Source of the DNA: Competibacter_A sp037045685
Lineage (GTDB): Bacteria > Pseudomonadota > Gammaproteobacteria > Competibacterales > Competibacteraceae
DNA: 64,000 bases
Direction of reading: 5' to 3'
Assembly: GCA_037045685.1 (NCBI GenBank)
Contig: JBAOII010000036.1
Span: 95,994-159,993, forward strand
The notes below the pieces were generated by a model. That model did not search any database. It was not told the origin of the DNA and saw only the letters and a program-made list of their open reading frames with translations. Below are positions 1 through 8,567 of this stretch, one piece after another (within the stretch, counting starts at the first letter, position 1; every line of letters begins with the position of its first letter). The position numbers and the translations under genes were made by a program.

Positions 1-133
1 CAAGGTGCTGGTCAAGAAACTGCGCAACATCCGCAACGAAACCATCATCAAGCAGGAGACGAATTACCGCGAGGATCTGCGGCGGGAAGAGAGCAAGGGC
101 GGCGAGGTCGAACTGTTCGGAGATTTCGGCTGA
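1..133 (+). CDS. cheD: CheD, chemoreceptor glutamine deamidase (C-terminal end only)
   Basis: Only the last 43 codons are in the window, in the frame ending with TGA at 131-133. The residues VLVKKLRNIRNETI, then a charged stretch, then GGEVELFGDFG, match the C-terminal pattern of proteobacterial CheD proteins (V-K-K-L, N-x-T, E-x-x-Y, then [DE]VELF). CheD deamidates receptor glutamines. The stop codon overlaps the cheB start (TGATG), so the two are translationally coupled, which supports the call. The catalytic domain lies outside the window and cannot be checked. Confidence 0.75.
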   Translation, partial: KVLVKKLRNIRNETIIKQETNYREDLRREESKGGEVELFGDFG

Positions 134-1230
134 TGGCGGACAAAATCAAGGTGTTGATCGTGGACGATTCCGCGCTGGTCCGCCAGATTCTCACCGAGAT
201 TCTCGGCCAGGACCCCGGCATCGAAGTGGTGGGTTCGGCGGCCGATCCCTACGCGGCGCGGGAAAAGATCAAAAAGCTCGATCCCGACGTGCTGACCCTG
301 GACGTGGAAATGCCGCGCATGGACGGCTTGACCTTCCTCAGCAATCTGATGCGGTTGCGGCCGATGCCGGTGGTGATGGTGTCGTCGCTGACCGAATCGG
401 GCGCGGCGGTCACCCTGCAAGCGCTGGAGCTGGGCGCGGTCGATTTCGTGACCAAGCCCAAGATCGATCTGGCCCACACCCTCGACAGCTACGCCCTGGA
501 AATCCGGGAGAAGGTCCGGGTCGCGGCCCGCGCCCGGGTGCAGGAGCGGCGGACCCCGCCGGCGGCGGCGGTCAAGCCGGTCGCGGTGGGGGAAAAATAC
601 TCGGCCGACGTGATCCTGCAACGGCAAGGCCAGCCGCGACCGTTCAAGACCACCGAGGGCATCATCGCCATCGGCGCGTCCACCGGCGGCACCGAGGCGA
701 TCAAGGAGGTGCTGATCCGAATGCCCTTGAACTGTCCGGGCATCGTCATCACCCAGCACATTCCCGAAGCGTTCAGCGGCCCGTTCGCCCGGCGCATGGA
801 TTCGGTCGCGACCATTTCCGTCTGCGAGGCGCGCGACGGCCAACAGGTGCTGCCGGGCCACGCCTACATCGCGCCCGGCGACCGGCATCTCATGCTGGTG
901 CGCGACGGCGCCCGCTACGTGTGTCGCCTGAACGACGGCCCGCCGGTCAACCGGCACCGGCCCAGCGTGGACGTGCTGTTCCGGTCGGTGGCGACGAACG
1001 CCGGCCAGAACGCCGTCGGCGTGATTCTGACCGGCATGGGCGACGACGGCGCGGCGGGGCTGAAGGAGATGCGCGACGCCGGGGCGCCCACCATCGCCCA
1101 GGACGAGCAGACCAGCGTGGTGTGGGGCATGCCCGGCCAGGCGGTGAAGCTGGGCGGGGTCGACAAGATTCTGCCCCTGGAGAACATACCCGCGCAGGTG
1201 CTGCGGTTTGCGGAGGAGCGTTCACGATGA
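133..1230 (+). CDS. cheB: CheB, chemotaxis response regulator protein-glutamate methylesterase
   Basis: A 365-residue protein of normal family length. Residues 5-120 form a receiver domain with acidic pair D11-D12, phospho-acceptor D57 in TLDVEMP and K108 in TKPK. A variable linker follows, then the methylesterase domain (about 176-360) with catalytic serine S183 in GASTGG, H209 in TQHIPEAF and D305 in GMGDDGAAG. It removes methyl groups from receptor glutamates and deamidates glutamines to reset signalling after phosphorylation by CheA. It overlaps cheD upstream and the next gene downstream (ATGA), so the three are cotranscribed. Confidence 0.97.
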   Translation: MADKIKVLIVDDSALVRQILTEILGQDPGIEVVGSAADPYAAREKIKKLDPDVLTLDVEMPRMDGLTFLSNLMRLRPMPVVMVSSLTESGAAVTLQALELGAVDFVTKPKIDLAHTLDSYALEIREKVRVAARARVQERRTPPAAAVKPVAVGEKYSADVILQRQGQPRPFKTTEGIIAIGASTGGTEAIKEVLIRMPLNCPGIVITQHIPEAFSGPFARRMDSVATISVCEARDGQQVLPGHAYIAPGDRHLMLVRDGARYVCRLNDGPPVNRHRPSVDVLFRSVATNAGQNAVGVILTGMGDDGAAGLKEMRDAGAPTIAQDEQTSVVWGMPGQAVKLGGVDKILPLENIPAQVLRFAEERSR

Positions 1231-2297
1231 AGGCGGATAGCGGCGTTCGGGCGGTGGAGCGGCTCGATTCGGGCTCGGACGAGGCGTTGCGGATCGCCGC
1301 CGAGGTGTTGAGGTCCCTCCAGGAGATCCTGGCCTTGAAGGACGCCAAGGTCCACGAGGACATCCGGCGGGGCAAGACCATCATCGGCGACGCGGTGGTC
1401 AAGCTGGGCAACAGCTTCAACGGCCTGAACGCCCAGACTCGCACCCAGCAGCAACTGGTCTCCTCGCTGATCGAGGAGGTCTCGCAGAAAAAGGCGGGCG
1501 GCGCCAACGCCGACCGCGCCAGCGTGCGGGAAATCGCCGACGGCATGTCGATCATCCTGCAAGGTTTCATGGACACGCTCGGCCAAGTCAGCGCCCAAAG
1601 CAGCGGGGTGATCGCCAAGATGGAAGCCATGACCGACGTGGTGAACCAGACGTTTTCGCTGCTGAGCAACGTCGAGATGATCACCAAGCAGACCAATTTG
1701 CTGTCCCTCAACGCCTTCATCGAGGCGGCGCGGTCGGGCGAAGCCGGTCGGGGGTTTCAGGTGGTGGCCACGGAAATGCGCAACCTGTCGCACAGCTCGG
1801 CGCGCTTGAACGAGCAGATCCGGGTGCAGGTCGAGCAATCCAAAAAGATCGTCCACGAGACTCGCGAGGTGGTCAACCAGATGGCGATGCGCGATATGAC
1901 CTCGCTGATCGAAGCCAAGGACAACGCGGACATCCTGTTCGCCAAGCTGGGGGTGATGAACGAGTACATCTCCGAAAACCTCGGCCAGGTTTCCGAGATT
2001 TCCCAGGGCATCGACCGCAGCGTCGGCCTGGCGGTGCAGTCCCTGCAATTCGAGGACATCGTCGGCCAGTTGCTGGGCCACGCGGATCGGGAGCTGGGCG
2101 AGCAGGAGCAGGTGTTGGCGGACTTGCGCAATCGCTTGCGGGCCTTCGCCGAGACCACGCAAAGCGGCGGCGACATGCGCAAGGCGCTGCTCGAACTCCA
2201 GGTTGGCCTACAGGCCATCCAGCGGTCCGGGCTGTTCCAGAAAAGCAAGGCGGTCATGCAGCAATCCATGGACGAGGGCGATGTCGAGCTGTTTTGA
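1227..2297 (+). CDS. Soluble methyl-accepting-protein-like chemotaxis protein
   Basis: A 356-residue protein starting at an ATG that overlaps the cheB stop by 4 nt. No membrane segment is visible. The centre carries a recognisable but divergent receptor hairpin: TNLLSLNAFIEAARSGEAG in place of the canonical LALNAAIEAARAGE, flanked by heptad-like helices. The C-terminus is DEGDVELF, the same acidic-VELF ending seen in the upstream CheD tail. Co-translation with cheD and cheB suggests a cytoplasmic component of the same pathway, perhaps a scaffold or phosphatase-recruiting protein rather than a ligand sensor. The precise role is inference. Confidence 0.75.
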   Translation: MKADSGVRAVERLDSGSDEALRIAAEVLRSLQEILALKDAKVHEDIRRGKTIIGDAVVKLGNSFNGLNAQTRTQQQLVSSLIEEVSQKKAGGANADRASVREIADGMSIILQGFMDTLGQVSAQSSGVIAKMEAMTDVVNQTFSLLSNVEMITKQTNLLSLNAFIEAARSGEAGRGFQVVATEMRNLSHSSARLNEQIRVQVEQSKKIVHETREVVNQMAMRDMTSLIEAKDNADILFAKLGVMNEYISENLGQVSEISQGIDRSVGLAVQSLQFEDIVGQLLGHADRELGEQEQVLADLRNRLRAFAETTQSGGDMRKALLELQVGLQAIQRSGLFQKSKAVMQQSMDEGDVELF

Positions 2298-2347
2298 GCG
2301 ACCGCACCTTCGTTTGCCCGATCCCTCCAGAACAAGACAGAATCACG

Positions 2348-3934
2348 ATGCGCACCAATCTGCCCGTTACCGAAACCGAATACCCGCTGGACGACGATAC
2401 CGCCCTGGTGTCGATGACCGATCTCGACAGCCATATCACCTACGCCAATCCCGCTTTCATCGAAGTCAGCGGATTCGCCAAGGAAGAGCTGATCGGTCAA
2501 CCGCACAATCTGGTGCGCCACCCGGACATGCCGCCCGAAGCTTACGCGGATCTGTGGCGCACGATCCAGGCCGGCCAGCAGTGGACCGCGCCGGTCAAGA
2601 ACCGGCGCAAAAACGGCGATTTTTACTGGGTCAAGGCCAACGTCACCCCCATCGTCAAGGACGGCCAGCCGGTCGGTTACATGTCGGTGCGGGTCAAACC
2701 GAGCCGGGAGGAAGTCGCCCGGGCGACCGACTTGTATCGGGAGATGCGGGAGGGTCGGAGCCGCCATGCCGTTCGAGGGGGCGACGTGGTATCGACCGGC
2801 CCGCTCGGCGCGCTGGCGTCCTGGCTTCAGATCGGCGTCCGCGCTCGCATCTGGTTCGCCGTGCTGGCGATGGCTCTGGCCCCGATCGGGTTCGGGCTGG
2901 CGGAGTCGTGGTGGGGGGATGCGGGGACTGCCGTCGCCGGTTTCGGCTGGACGCGGCTGGTCGCGGCGGGCGTGCTGGGTCTGGGGATGGCGGGCATTTT
3001 GGGGCTGTGGCTGGATTTCTCGGTGGCGCGGCCCTTGGGCGATGTGGCGCGCATGGCCCAGCGGATCGCCGGCGCCGATTTGACCGACCGCCTCGCCACC
3101 TCGCGCCACGATGCCATCGGGCGAGCCATTCGCGGCCTCAACCAGACCAACGTCAATCTGTGGGGCATCGTGTCCGACGTGCGCGCCCAGGCTCACGCCA
3201 TGCATGTGGCGACCGGAGAAATTTCCTCCGGCATCCTCGATTTGTCGGCGCGGACCGAGTCGCAGGCGTCCAGCCTGGAAGAGACCGCCGCCAGCATGGA
3301 GCAACTGCACGCGACGGTGCAGCAAACCGCCGATCTGGCCCGGCAGGCCAACCAACTGGCGGCGTCGGCCTCGACCATCGCGGGGCGGGGCGGCGAGGTG
3401 GTCGGCCAAGCGGTGGCGAACATGGCGGACATCAACCAGAGTTCGGCCAAGATTGCCGACATCATCGGCGTGATCGATGAGATCGCGTTTCAGACCAACA
3501 TCCTCGCGCTCAACGCGGCGGTCGAAGCCGCCCGCGCCGGCGAGCAGGGCCGGGGCTTCGCCGTGGTGGCGAGCGAGGTTCGGAACCTGGCGCAAAAAAC
3601 GGCGACGGCGGCCAAAGAGATCAAGAGCCTGATTTCCGACTCGTTGACCAAGGTGGAGTCGGGGGCGAAGCTGTCCGAGGAGACCGGCAAGGCCATGGCG
3701 GACATGGTGGCCTCGATCGACCGGGTGACCGCGATCATGGGCGACATCAGCCGCGCGACCACCGAGCAGGCGTCGGGCATCGGCCAGGTGAACGAAGCGG
3801 CGATGCAGCTCGACCGGGCGACCCAGGAGAACGCGGCCTTCGCCGAAAAGGTCACGGCCGCCTCCGTGCTGCTCACCCATCAGGCGGACACGCTGTTGGA
3901 AGCGGTCAGCATTTTCAATGTCAGCACCGAATAA
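2348..3934 (+). CDS. Aer-type PAS-domain methyl-accepting chemotaxis protein
   Basis: About 528 residues from ATG 2348, whose product begins MRTNLPVTETEYPL, the usual start of Aer-like receptors. The frame opens 18 codons earlier at a TTG, which is a less likely start. Domains: N-terminal PAS (about 5-115, with ITYANPAFIEVSGF), two hydrophobic segments at about 175-235, a HAMP-like region, then a receptor signalling domain with the canonical hairpin tip EIAFQTNILALNAAVEAARA. The PAS domain suggests redox/energy taxis through FAD, as in E. coli Aer. The C-terminus VSIFNVSTE has no CheR/CheB-tethering pentapeptide. Confidence 0.9.
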   Translation: MRTNLPVTETEYPLDDDTALVSMTDLDSHITYANPAFIEVSGFAKEELIGQPHNLVRHPDMPPEAYADLWRTIQAGQQWTAPVKNRRKNGDFYWVKANVTPIVKDGQPVGYMSVRVKPSREEVARATDLYREMREGRSRHAVRGGDVVSTGPLGALASWLQIGVRARIWFAVLAMALAPIGFGLAESWWGDAGTAVAGFGWTRLVAAGVLGLGMAGILGLWLDFSVARPLGDVARMAQRIAGADLTDRLATSRHDAIGRAIRGLNQTNVNLWGIVSDVRAQAHAMHVATGEISSGILDLSARTESQASSLEETAASMEQLHATVQQTADLARQANQLAASASTIAGRGGEVVGQAVANMADINQSSAKIADIIGVIDEIAFQTNILALNAAVEAARAGEQGRGFAVVASEVRNLAQKTATAAKEIKSLISDSLTKVESGAKLSEETGKAMADMVASIDRVTAIMGDISRATTEQASGIGQVNEAAMQLDRATQENAAFAEKVTAASVLLTHQADTLLEAVSIFNVSTE

Positions 3935-3975
3935 GACCAGACGTTCCCGTTGACCACCGCTAGAGGAGCCGCGCC

Positions 3976-4950
3976 TTGCCAAACGGATCGCGGGTTTGGG
4001 CCGGCGCCCTGCTGGCGGGGATTCTGGCCTTGCCTTTCTCTCCGGCCCGAGCCGGCACGGCGGGCGAAGTGGCCGAGTTTGGCCCGAATCCGGGCGATCT
4101 GCGGATGTTCCAGTATCGGCCCGATTCCTTGCGCTCGCCCGCGCCGCTGGTGGTCGCGCTGCACGGCTGCCAGCAAACCGCGTCGGACTACGCCCGGCAG
4201 GCGGGCTGGATGCAGCAGGCCGACCGCTGGGGTTTCGCGCTGTTGTTGCCCGAGCAGCGGGCGGCCAACAACCGGCAGCGCTGCTTCAACTGGTTCCGTC
4301 CCGAGTCGACCGACCGGGACCGGGGCGAGGCCGGCTCGATCCGGCAAATGATCGCCCGAACGCAGGCCGATTACCCCATCGATCCCCGGCGCATCTACGT
4401 CGCCGGCCTGTCGGCGGGCGGCGCCATGGCCGCCGTCCTGCTGGCCGACTATCCCGAGCTGTTCGCGGGCGGAGCCATCGTCGCGGGGATTCCTTACGGT
4501 TGCGCCAGCGGCCTGCCCAGCGCCCTGCGCTGCCAACTGTGGGGGCGCGATCTGGAGCCGGCCGAGTGGGGCGATTTGGTCCGCCGAGCGACCGCCGGGA
4601 TCGAACCCGAGCCGCGAGCGTGGCCGCCGGTGTCGATCTGGCAGGGTGACTCGGATTGGGCGGTCGATCCCGACAACGCCCGCGAACTGCTGGAACAGTG
4701 GACCGCGCTGCACGGCATCGATCCGAAAGCGGCCGTGGGGGATACCGGCAAAGAATATTCCCATCAAATCTATCGCGACGCCGCCGGCCGGCCGAAAGTC
4801 GAAATCTACCTGATCGCCGGCATGGGCCACGGTCAGCCCATCGATCCGGGGCCGGGCGAGACGCAGTGCGGCACTCCGGCCGACTTCATCCTGCCGGTCG
4901 GGATATGCGCGAGCGACCGCATCGCCCGGTTTTGGGGTTTGGCGCCTTGA
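3976..4950 (+). CDS. Secreted PHB-depolymerase-family esterase (LpqC-like)
   Basis: 324 residues from a TTG start preceded by AGAGGAG seven bases upstream. Residues 1-26 are a signal peptide ending SPARA. The alpha/beta-hydrolase core shows oxyanion motif HGCQQTA, nucleophile S146 in GLSAGG, an acid in QGDSDWAVD and catalytic His in GMGHG. Type-1 short-chain polyhydroxyalkanoate depolymerases and feruloyl esterases share this layout, so the exact substrate is open. It sits between two chemotaxis receptors with short gaps, but no functional link to them is visible. Confidence 0.85.
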   Translation: MPNGSRVWAGALLAGILALPFSPARAGTAGEVAEFGPNPGDLRMFQYRPDSLRSPAPLVVALHGCQQTASDYARQAGWMQQADRWGFALLLPEQRAANNRQRCFNWFRPESTDRDRGEAGSIRQMIARTQADYPIDPRRIYVAGLSAGGAMAAVLLADYPELFAGGAIVAGIPYGCASGLPSALRCQLWGRDLEPAEWGDLVRRATAGIEPEPRAWPPVSIWQGDSDWAVDPDNARELLEQWTALHGIDPKAAVGDTGKEYSHQIYRDAAGRPKVEIYLIAGMGHGQPIDPGPGETQCGTPADFILPVGICASDRIARFWGLAP

Positions 4951-4999
4951 AGTATCCGATTTTGCAAAACCGGTTATCTTTTGAGGAGTTGAGATCGAA

Positions 5000-6637
5000 A
5001 TGAAAGCGCTCTCTTTAAAGGCCAAGATCATTTTGTTGGGCATCCTCCCCGCGACCGTGCTGGCGGTGGGCTTGACCGGCTTGGCGGTCTATCAGGCTTA
5101 TCGGGCCGGACAGCAGGAAGTTGAATCCGTCCGAAAGAGCATGAGGGCGGCCAAAGAAGCCGAGCTCAAGAATTATGTGGACCTGGCGATTTCGGCCATC
5201 CGCCCGCTGTACGAGAACGCGGCGGCCGACGACAAAAACGCCCAGGAACAGGCGCGAACCATTTTGCGCCAATTGAGTTATGGTCAGGATGGCTACATTT
5301 TTGCCAACCACTACGATGGAACGACGTTGGCAAATCGTCCAAACCCAAAAAACGAAGGCAAAAACTTGGCGGATGCCAAAGACACGAACGGCTTTTTTTA
5401 TCGTCGGGAAATGCTGAAGCGCGCCAAGGAAGGGGGCGGCTATGTCGAGTATTATTTCGATAAGCCCTCCAAAAAGAAACCCATGCCTAAGCTGAGTTAT
5501 GTGGCCGGTTTGGACAAATGGCAGTGGATGGTCGGGACCGGCTTTTACATCGACGACATCGACGACGCCGTGCAGGTGATCGAACAGAAGACCGCTCGCG
5601 AGCTTCGCCAAACCATCTCGACCTCGGTGGTGATCGCGCTGCTGGTGCTGGCGGCCACCGTCCTGGTCGGTTGGCTGGCGGGGCGGACGCTCGGCCGGCG
5701 AGTCCAGCAGGCGGTGGACGTGTCCGAGCGGATCGCCTGCGGCGATTTGACGGTGAATGTGGAGACCCGATCCAGAGACGAGACCGGCCGGTTAATCACC
5801 GCGATGCAAGCGATGACGGTGGAGCTGCGGCGGATTGCCCGCGAGGTGCGGGACACCACCGACACGGTCAATTCCGCCGCCGCCGAGATCGCCCAGGGCA
5901 GCGCCGACCTGAGCCAGCGGACCGAAGAGCAGGCCAGCGCGCTGGAAGAGACCGCCTCCTCGATGGAAGAGCTAACCGGCACGGTCAAGCAGAGCGCCGA
6001 GCACGCCGGGCAGGCCAATCAACTGGCCGTCGCCGCGCGGAGTCAAGCCGAGCAGGGCGGGCAGGTGGTCGATCAGGCCATCGCCGCCATGAGCGCGATC
6101 AACCGGAGCAGCCGCAAGATCGCCGACATCATCGGGGTGATCGACGAGATCGCCTTCCAGACCAACCTGCTGGCGCTGAACGCCGCCGTCGAGGCCGCCC
6201 GAGCGGGCGAGCAGGGGCGGGGCTTCGCCGTGGTCGCGGGCGAGGTGCGCAAGCTGGCCCAGCGCAGCGCCGACGCCGCCAAGGAGATCAAGAGCCTGAT
6301 CACCGACAGCGTGGCCAAAGTCGAGGACGGTGGCCGGCTGGTCGAGCAATCGGGACACACGCTGAAAGAGATCGTCACCGCCATCAAGAAGGTCAGCGAC
6401 ATCGTCGCCGAGATGACCGCCGCCTCGCGCGAGCAAGCCACCGGCATCGAGCAGGTGAACAAAGCCATCCTGCAGATGGACCAGATGACCCAGCAGAACG
6501 CCGCGCTGGTGGAGCAGACCGCCGCCGCCAGCCAGTCGATGGAGGATCAGGCCGACAAGCTCCAGCAGCTGCTGGCGTTTTTCCGGTTGGGCGAGCGGCG
6601 CGAGTCGCCCGCTTCGCCGGTAGGGGTTGGAGCTTGA
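5000..6637 (+). CDS. Methyl-accepting chemotaxis protein with single Cache domain
   Basis: 545 residues with a classic topology: TM1 at about 9-31, a periplasmic sCache_2-type domain (about 35-190, with GQDGYIFANHYDGTTLAN and WQWMVGTGFYIDDID), TM2 at about 205-228, HAMP at about 230-285, and a signalling domain with the hairpin EIAFQTNLLALNAAVEAARA. sCache_2 domains usually bind small organic acids; the ligand here is unknown. GAGTTGAGATCG precedes the ATG. Its signalling half is nearly identical to that of the oppositely oriented receptor at 8568-10699. There is no WxxF tail. Confidence 0.93.
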   Translation: MKALSLKAKIILLGILPATVLAVGLTGLAVYQAYRAGQQEVESVRKSMRAAKEAELKNYVDLAISAIRPLYENAAADDKNAQEQARTILRQLSYGQDGYIFANHYDGTTLANRPNPKNEGKNLADAKDTNGFFYRREMLKRAKEGGGYVEYYFDKPSKKKPMPKLSYVAGLDKWQWMVGTGFYIDDIDDAVQVIEQKTARELRQTISTSVVIALLVLAATVLVGWLAGRTLGRRVQQAVDVSERIACGDLTVNVETRSRDETGRLITAMQAMTVELRRIAREVRDTTDTVNSAAAEIAQGSADLSQRTEEQASALEETASSMEELTGTVKQSAEHAGQANQLAVAARSQAEQGGQVVDQAIAAMSAINRSSRKIADIIGVIDEIAFQTNLLALNAAVEAARAGEQGRGFAVVAGEVRKLAQRSADAAKEIKSLITDSVAKVEDGGRLVEQSGHTLKEIVTAIKKVSDIVAEMTAASREQATGIEQVNKAILQMDQMTQQNAALVEQTAAASQSMEDQADKLQQLLAFFRLGERRESPASPVGVGA

Positions 6638-6662
6638 GGGGCTGACCTCGCCCCTATTTTTT
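6637..6662 (+). terminator. Intrinsic terminator after the Cache receptor
   Basis: AGGGG (6637-6641) pairs with CCCCT (6651-6655) around a 9-nt loop and is followed by ATTTTTT. It begins in the receptor stop codon and overlaps the stop of the convergent beta-helix gene. The stem is short (5 bp), so strength is uncertain. Confidence 0.5.
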
Positions 6663-8192
6663 GTCCTTGAACTGGAAATGGGCGAGCGGCGACGCGCTTT
6701 TGTCGTCAAACGCCACGAACATCGCCCGACAGGTGCCCTCGTAGGCTTTCGGGGTTTTCCAGTTGAATTGCCAGTAGCCGTTCCCCTGGTATTGCAAGCC
6801 TGAAGCGCCGGGCGCCGGCTCGATGACGGCGGCGCCGGGATCGCCGGCCAGCGTGGCGCAGTCGACCGGATAGGAGGAGACGCTGACGAAGCTGGCCGGA
6901 TTGTTGATCGGAACGCCCTGGGTGTCGGTCAACCGCCACTTCACCGGGATGGTTTGTCCGGCGTTAACCTCGTTGATAGCTGGGGGCATGGCGATGGGAG
7001 GGTAGAAACCGTCGAAGCGATAGGCGGCGGGGCCGGTGGTCGAACGCTCGTAGGCGCCGCTGTCGCAGTTGCCCCCGCGCGGCTGGGGGCGGGCGACGCC
7101 GCGCTGGTCGGCGGGCGGGCATCGATCCGCCGGGTTGGGCGGGATGAGATCGAGCGCCGGACTGCCGGCCAGGAGCGCGTGAGTCGGGGTCGGTCCGCCG
7201 TTGTCCGCCAAGCCTCCCAAGCGCGGATCGACCTTGGACAAACTCCCAAATCGGGAATCCAGCTTGCAACTGCCGTCGCTGTCCAGGTTGTGGCCGCCAT
7301 CGAGAATCGGTCCGCCCGTCCCGCAATCCCCGCCGGAATTGTTGGCGACGATGCTGTGGACCAGCGTCGCCGCCCCGGAAAGGCCGCCGCCGGTTCCGGC
7401 CTTGTTATCGGCCACGGTGCTGTGGGTCAAGCCGAGTTGCCCCGTCTGGCCGTTGAAGGCGCCGCCGCTGTCAACGCCGGCGCTGTTGCCGGAAAGCGTG
7501 CTGTTGATGAACAGGGCCGTGCCGCTGGAGTTGAACAGGCCACCGCCCGAGCTGCCCCTGTTGCGCGCCAAGGTGCTGCTGGCGACGGTCAGCAGCCCTT
7601 CCTCGTTCCAGATGCCGCCGCCCGAAAACGAGCCAACGTTGTCCTGGAGGGTGCTGTTGGTGATGTTGGTTGTCCCGCCGCTATTGAAGATGCCGCCGCC
7701 GTAATTGGCGGCGGTATTGCCGGCCAGCGTGCTGTAGCGGATCTTCGCGATCCCGGCGTTATAAACGGCGCCGCCCGAGGTTCCTTCGTTGTTCTCCAAG
7801 GTGCAGCGCGAAAGCTGCAAGACCCCTTGGTTGTAGATGCCACCCCCGAAATTCGCGAATCCCCGGACGATCCCGAGGTTGAGCAGCTTCAATCGGGCGC
7901 CGCGATTGACGGCGAACACCCGATTGTTGCCGCCGCCGCTCAAGGCGACGGAGCGTCCCCGCGCATCGACGACCGTGTTGCGGTTGATGGCGATTTCCGG
8001 TACTTCGATGGTGCCGTCGCAGGCGAAAATAACCCTGCCGCCGCCGAGCAGCGCCCTTTCCAGAGTCGGCCAATCGCAGGTGGCGACGACTCCGGCGGCC
8101 CACGCGGCGGGTTGAGAGGCCAGCAGGAGCCCCAGCAGCGGGAGAGCGGCTTTCCCCCGAGAGATCAGCGATGAACGATTCACGATTTTCAT
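6654..8192 (-). CDS. Secreted right-handed beta-helix protein with choice-of-anchor Q and PxKF domains
   Basis: 512 residues. The N-terminal signal peptide runs to about residue 33 (LLASQPAAWA). Residues 50-270 are repeated short beta-strands of the type GGGIYNQG, GGGIFNSGG, GGGLFNSSGT with LxxSTLxxN turns, the signature of a polymorphic parallel beta-helix. DNGGPTPTHALLAGSPALD begins a choice-of-anchor Q segment that ends SGAYE. The last 110 residues resemble a PxKF domain (IPVKWRLTDTQG, then YWQFNWKT). Likely an exported surface or extracellular adhesin-like protein. No sorting or autotransporter barrel domain is visible. It is convergent with the Cache receptor. Confidence 0.75.
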   Translation of the reverse strand: MKIVNRSSLISRGKAALPLLGLLLASQPAAWAAGVVATCDWPTLERALLGGGRVIFACDGTIEVPEIAINRNTVVDARGRSVALSGGGNNRVFAVNRGARLKLLNLGIVRGFANFGGGIYNQGVLQLSRCTLENNEGTSGGAVYNAGIAKIRYSTLAGNTAANYGGGIFNSGGTTNITNSTLQDNVGSFSGGGIWNEEGLLTVASSTLARNRGSSGGGLFNSSGTALFINSTLSGNSAGVDSGGAFNGQTGQLGLTHSTVADNKAGTGGGLSGAATLVHSIVANNSGGDCGTGGPILDGGHNLDSDGSCKLDSRFGSLSKVDPRLGGLADNGGPTPTHALLAGSPALDLIPPNPADRCPPADQRGVARPQPRGGNCDSGAYERSTTGPAAYRFDGFYPPIAMPPAINEVNAGQTIPVKWRLTDTQGVPINNPASFVSVSSYPVDCATLAGDPGAAVIEPAPGASGLQYQGNGYWQFNWKTPKAYEGTCRAMFVAFDDKSASPLAHFQFKDKK

Positions 8193-8567
8193 GCGCGAGC
8201 CTCCATGAACGGATTTTGAGGCCTCGCCCGCATCCGCTCCGATCCGCCCGCCGCAGAATCTGGGCGGGTGGCGGCGGGTGGCGACATCGGCGATACCCTT
8301 TCTCGAAACTCGCCGATATCTGAGGGTGAGCCGGCAAACGGCGACTCCAATTGGGGAGAATCGCCGTGGCGGATATCGAAGATACCGGCTCGACCAGTTT
8401 ACCGCCGAGAGGGGTGTCGTAGAAAAGATCTCGACGATTTCCGGTCACGACGACCGAGGAACGAAATAGCCGCCGGCCGATCGATGGCTGGGGCGGAGAG
8501 GATTTGCGAGCTTTTGCCCCCGCTCCGCGCGCGTTCGCGTGGGGATCGGGGGGATGCTGGTGCGGTG
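8193..8567. other. Intergenic stretch, no gene seen
   Basis: 375 bp between two genes that both read on the minus strand. Short open frames here lack protein-like composition and ribosome-binding sites. It should hold the promoter of the beta-helix gene near 8193-8280, but no clear -35/-10 pair was found. Confidence 0.4.

Noticed and set aside
2260..3480. Alternative plus-strand frame over the Aer-like receptor
   Set aside because: Arg/Gly-rich out-of-frame translation; the receptor frame carries all motifs.
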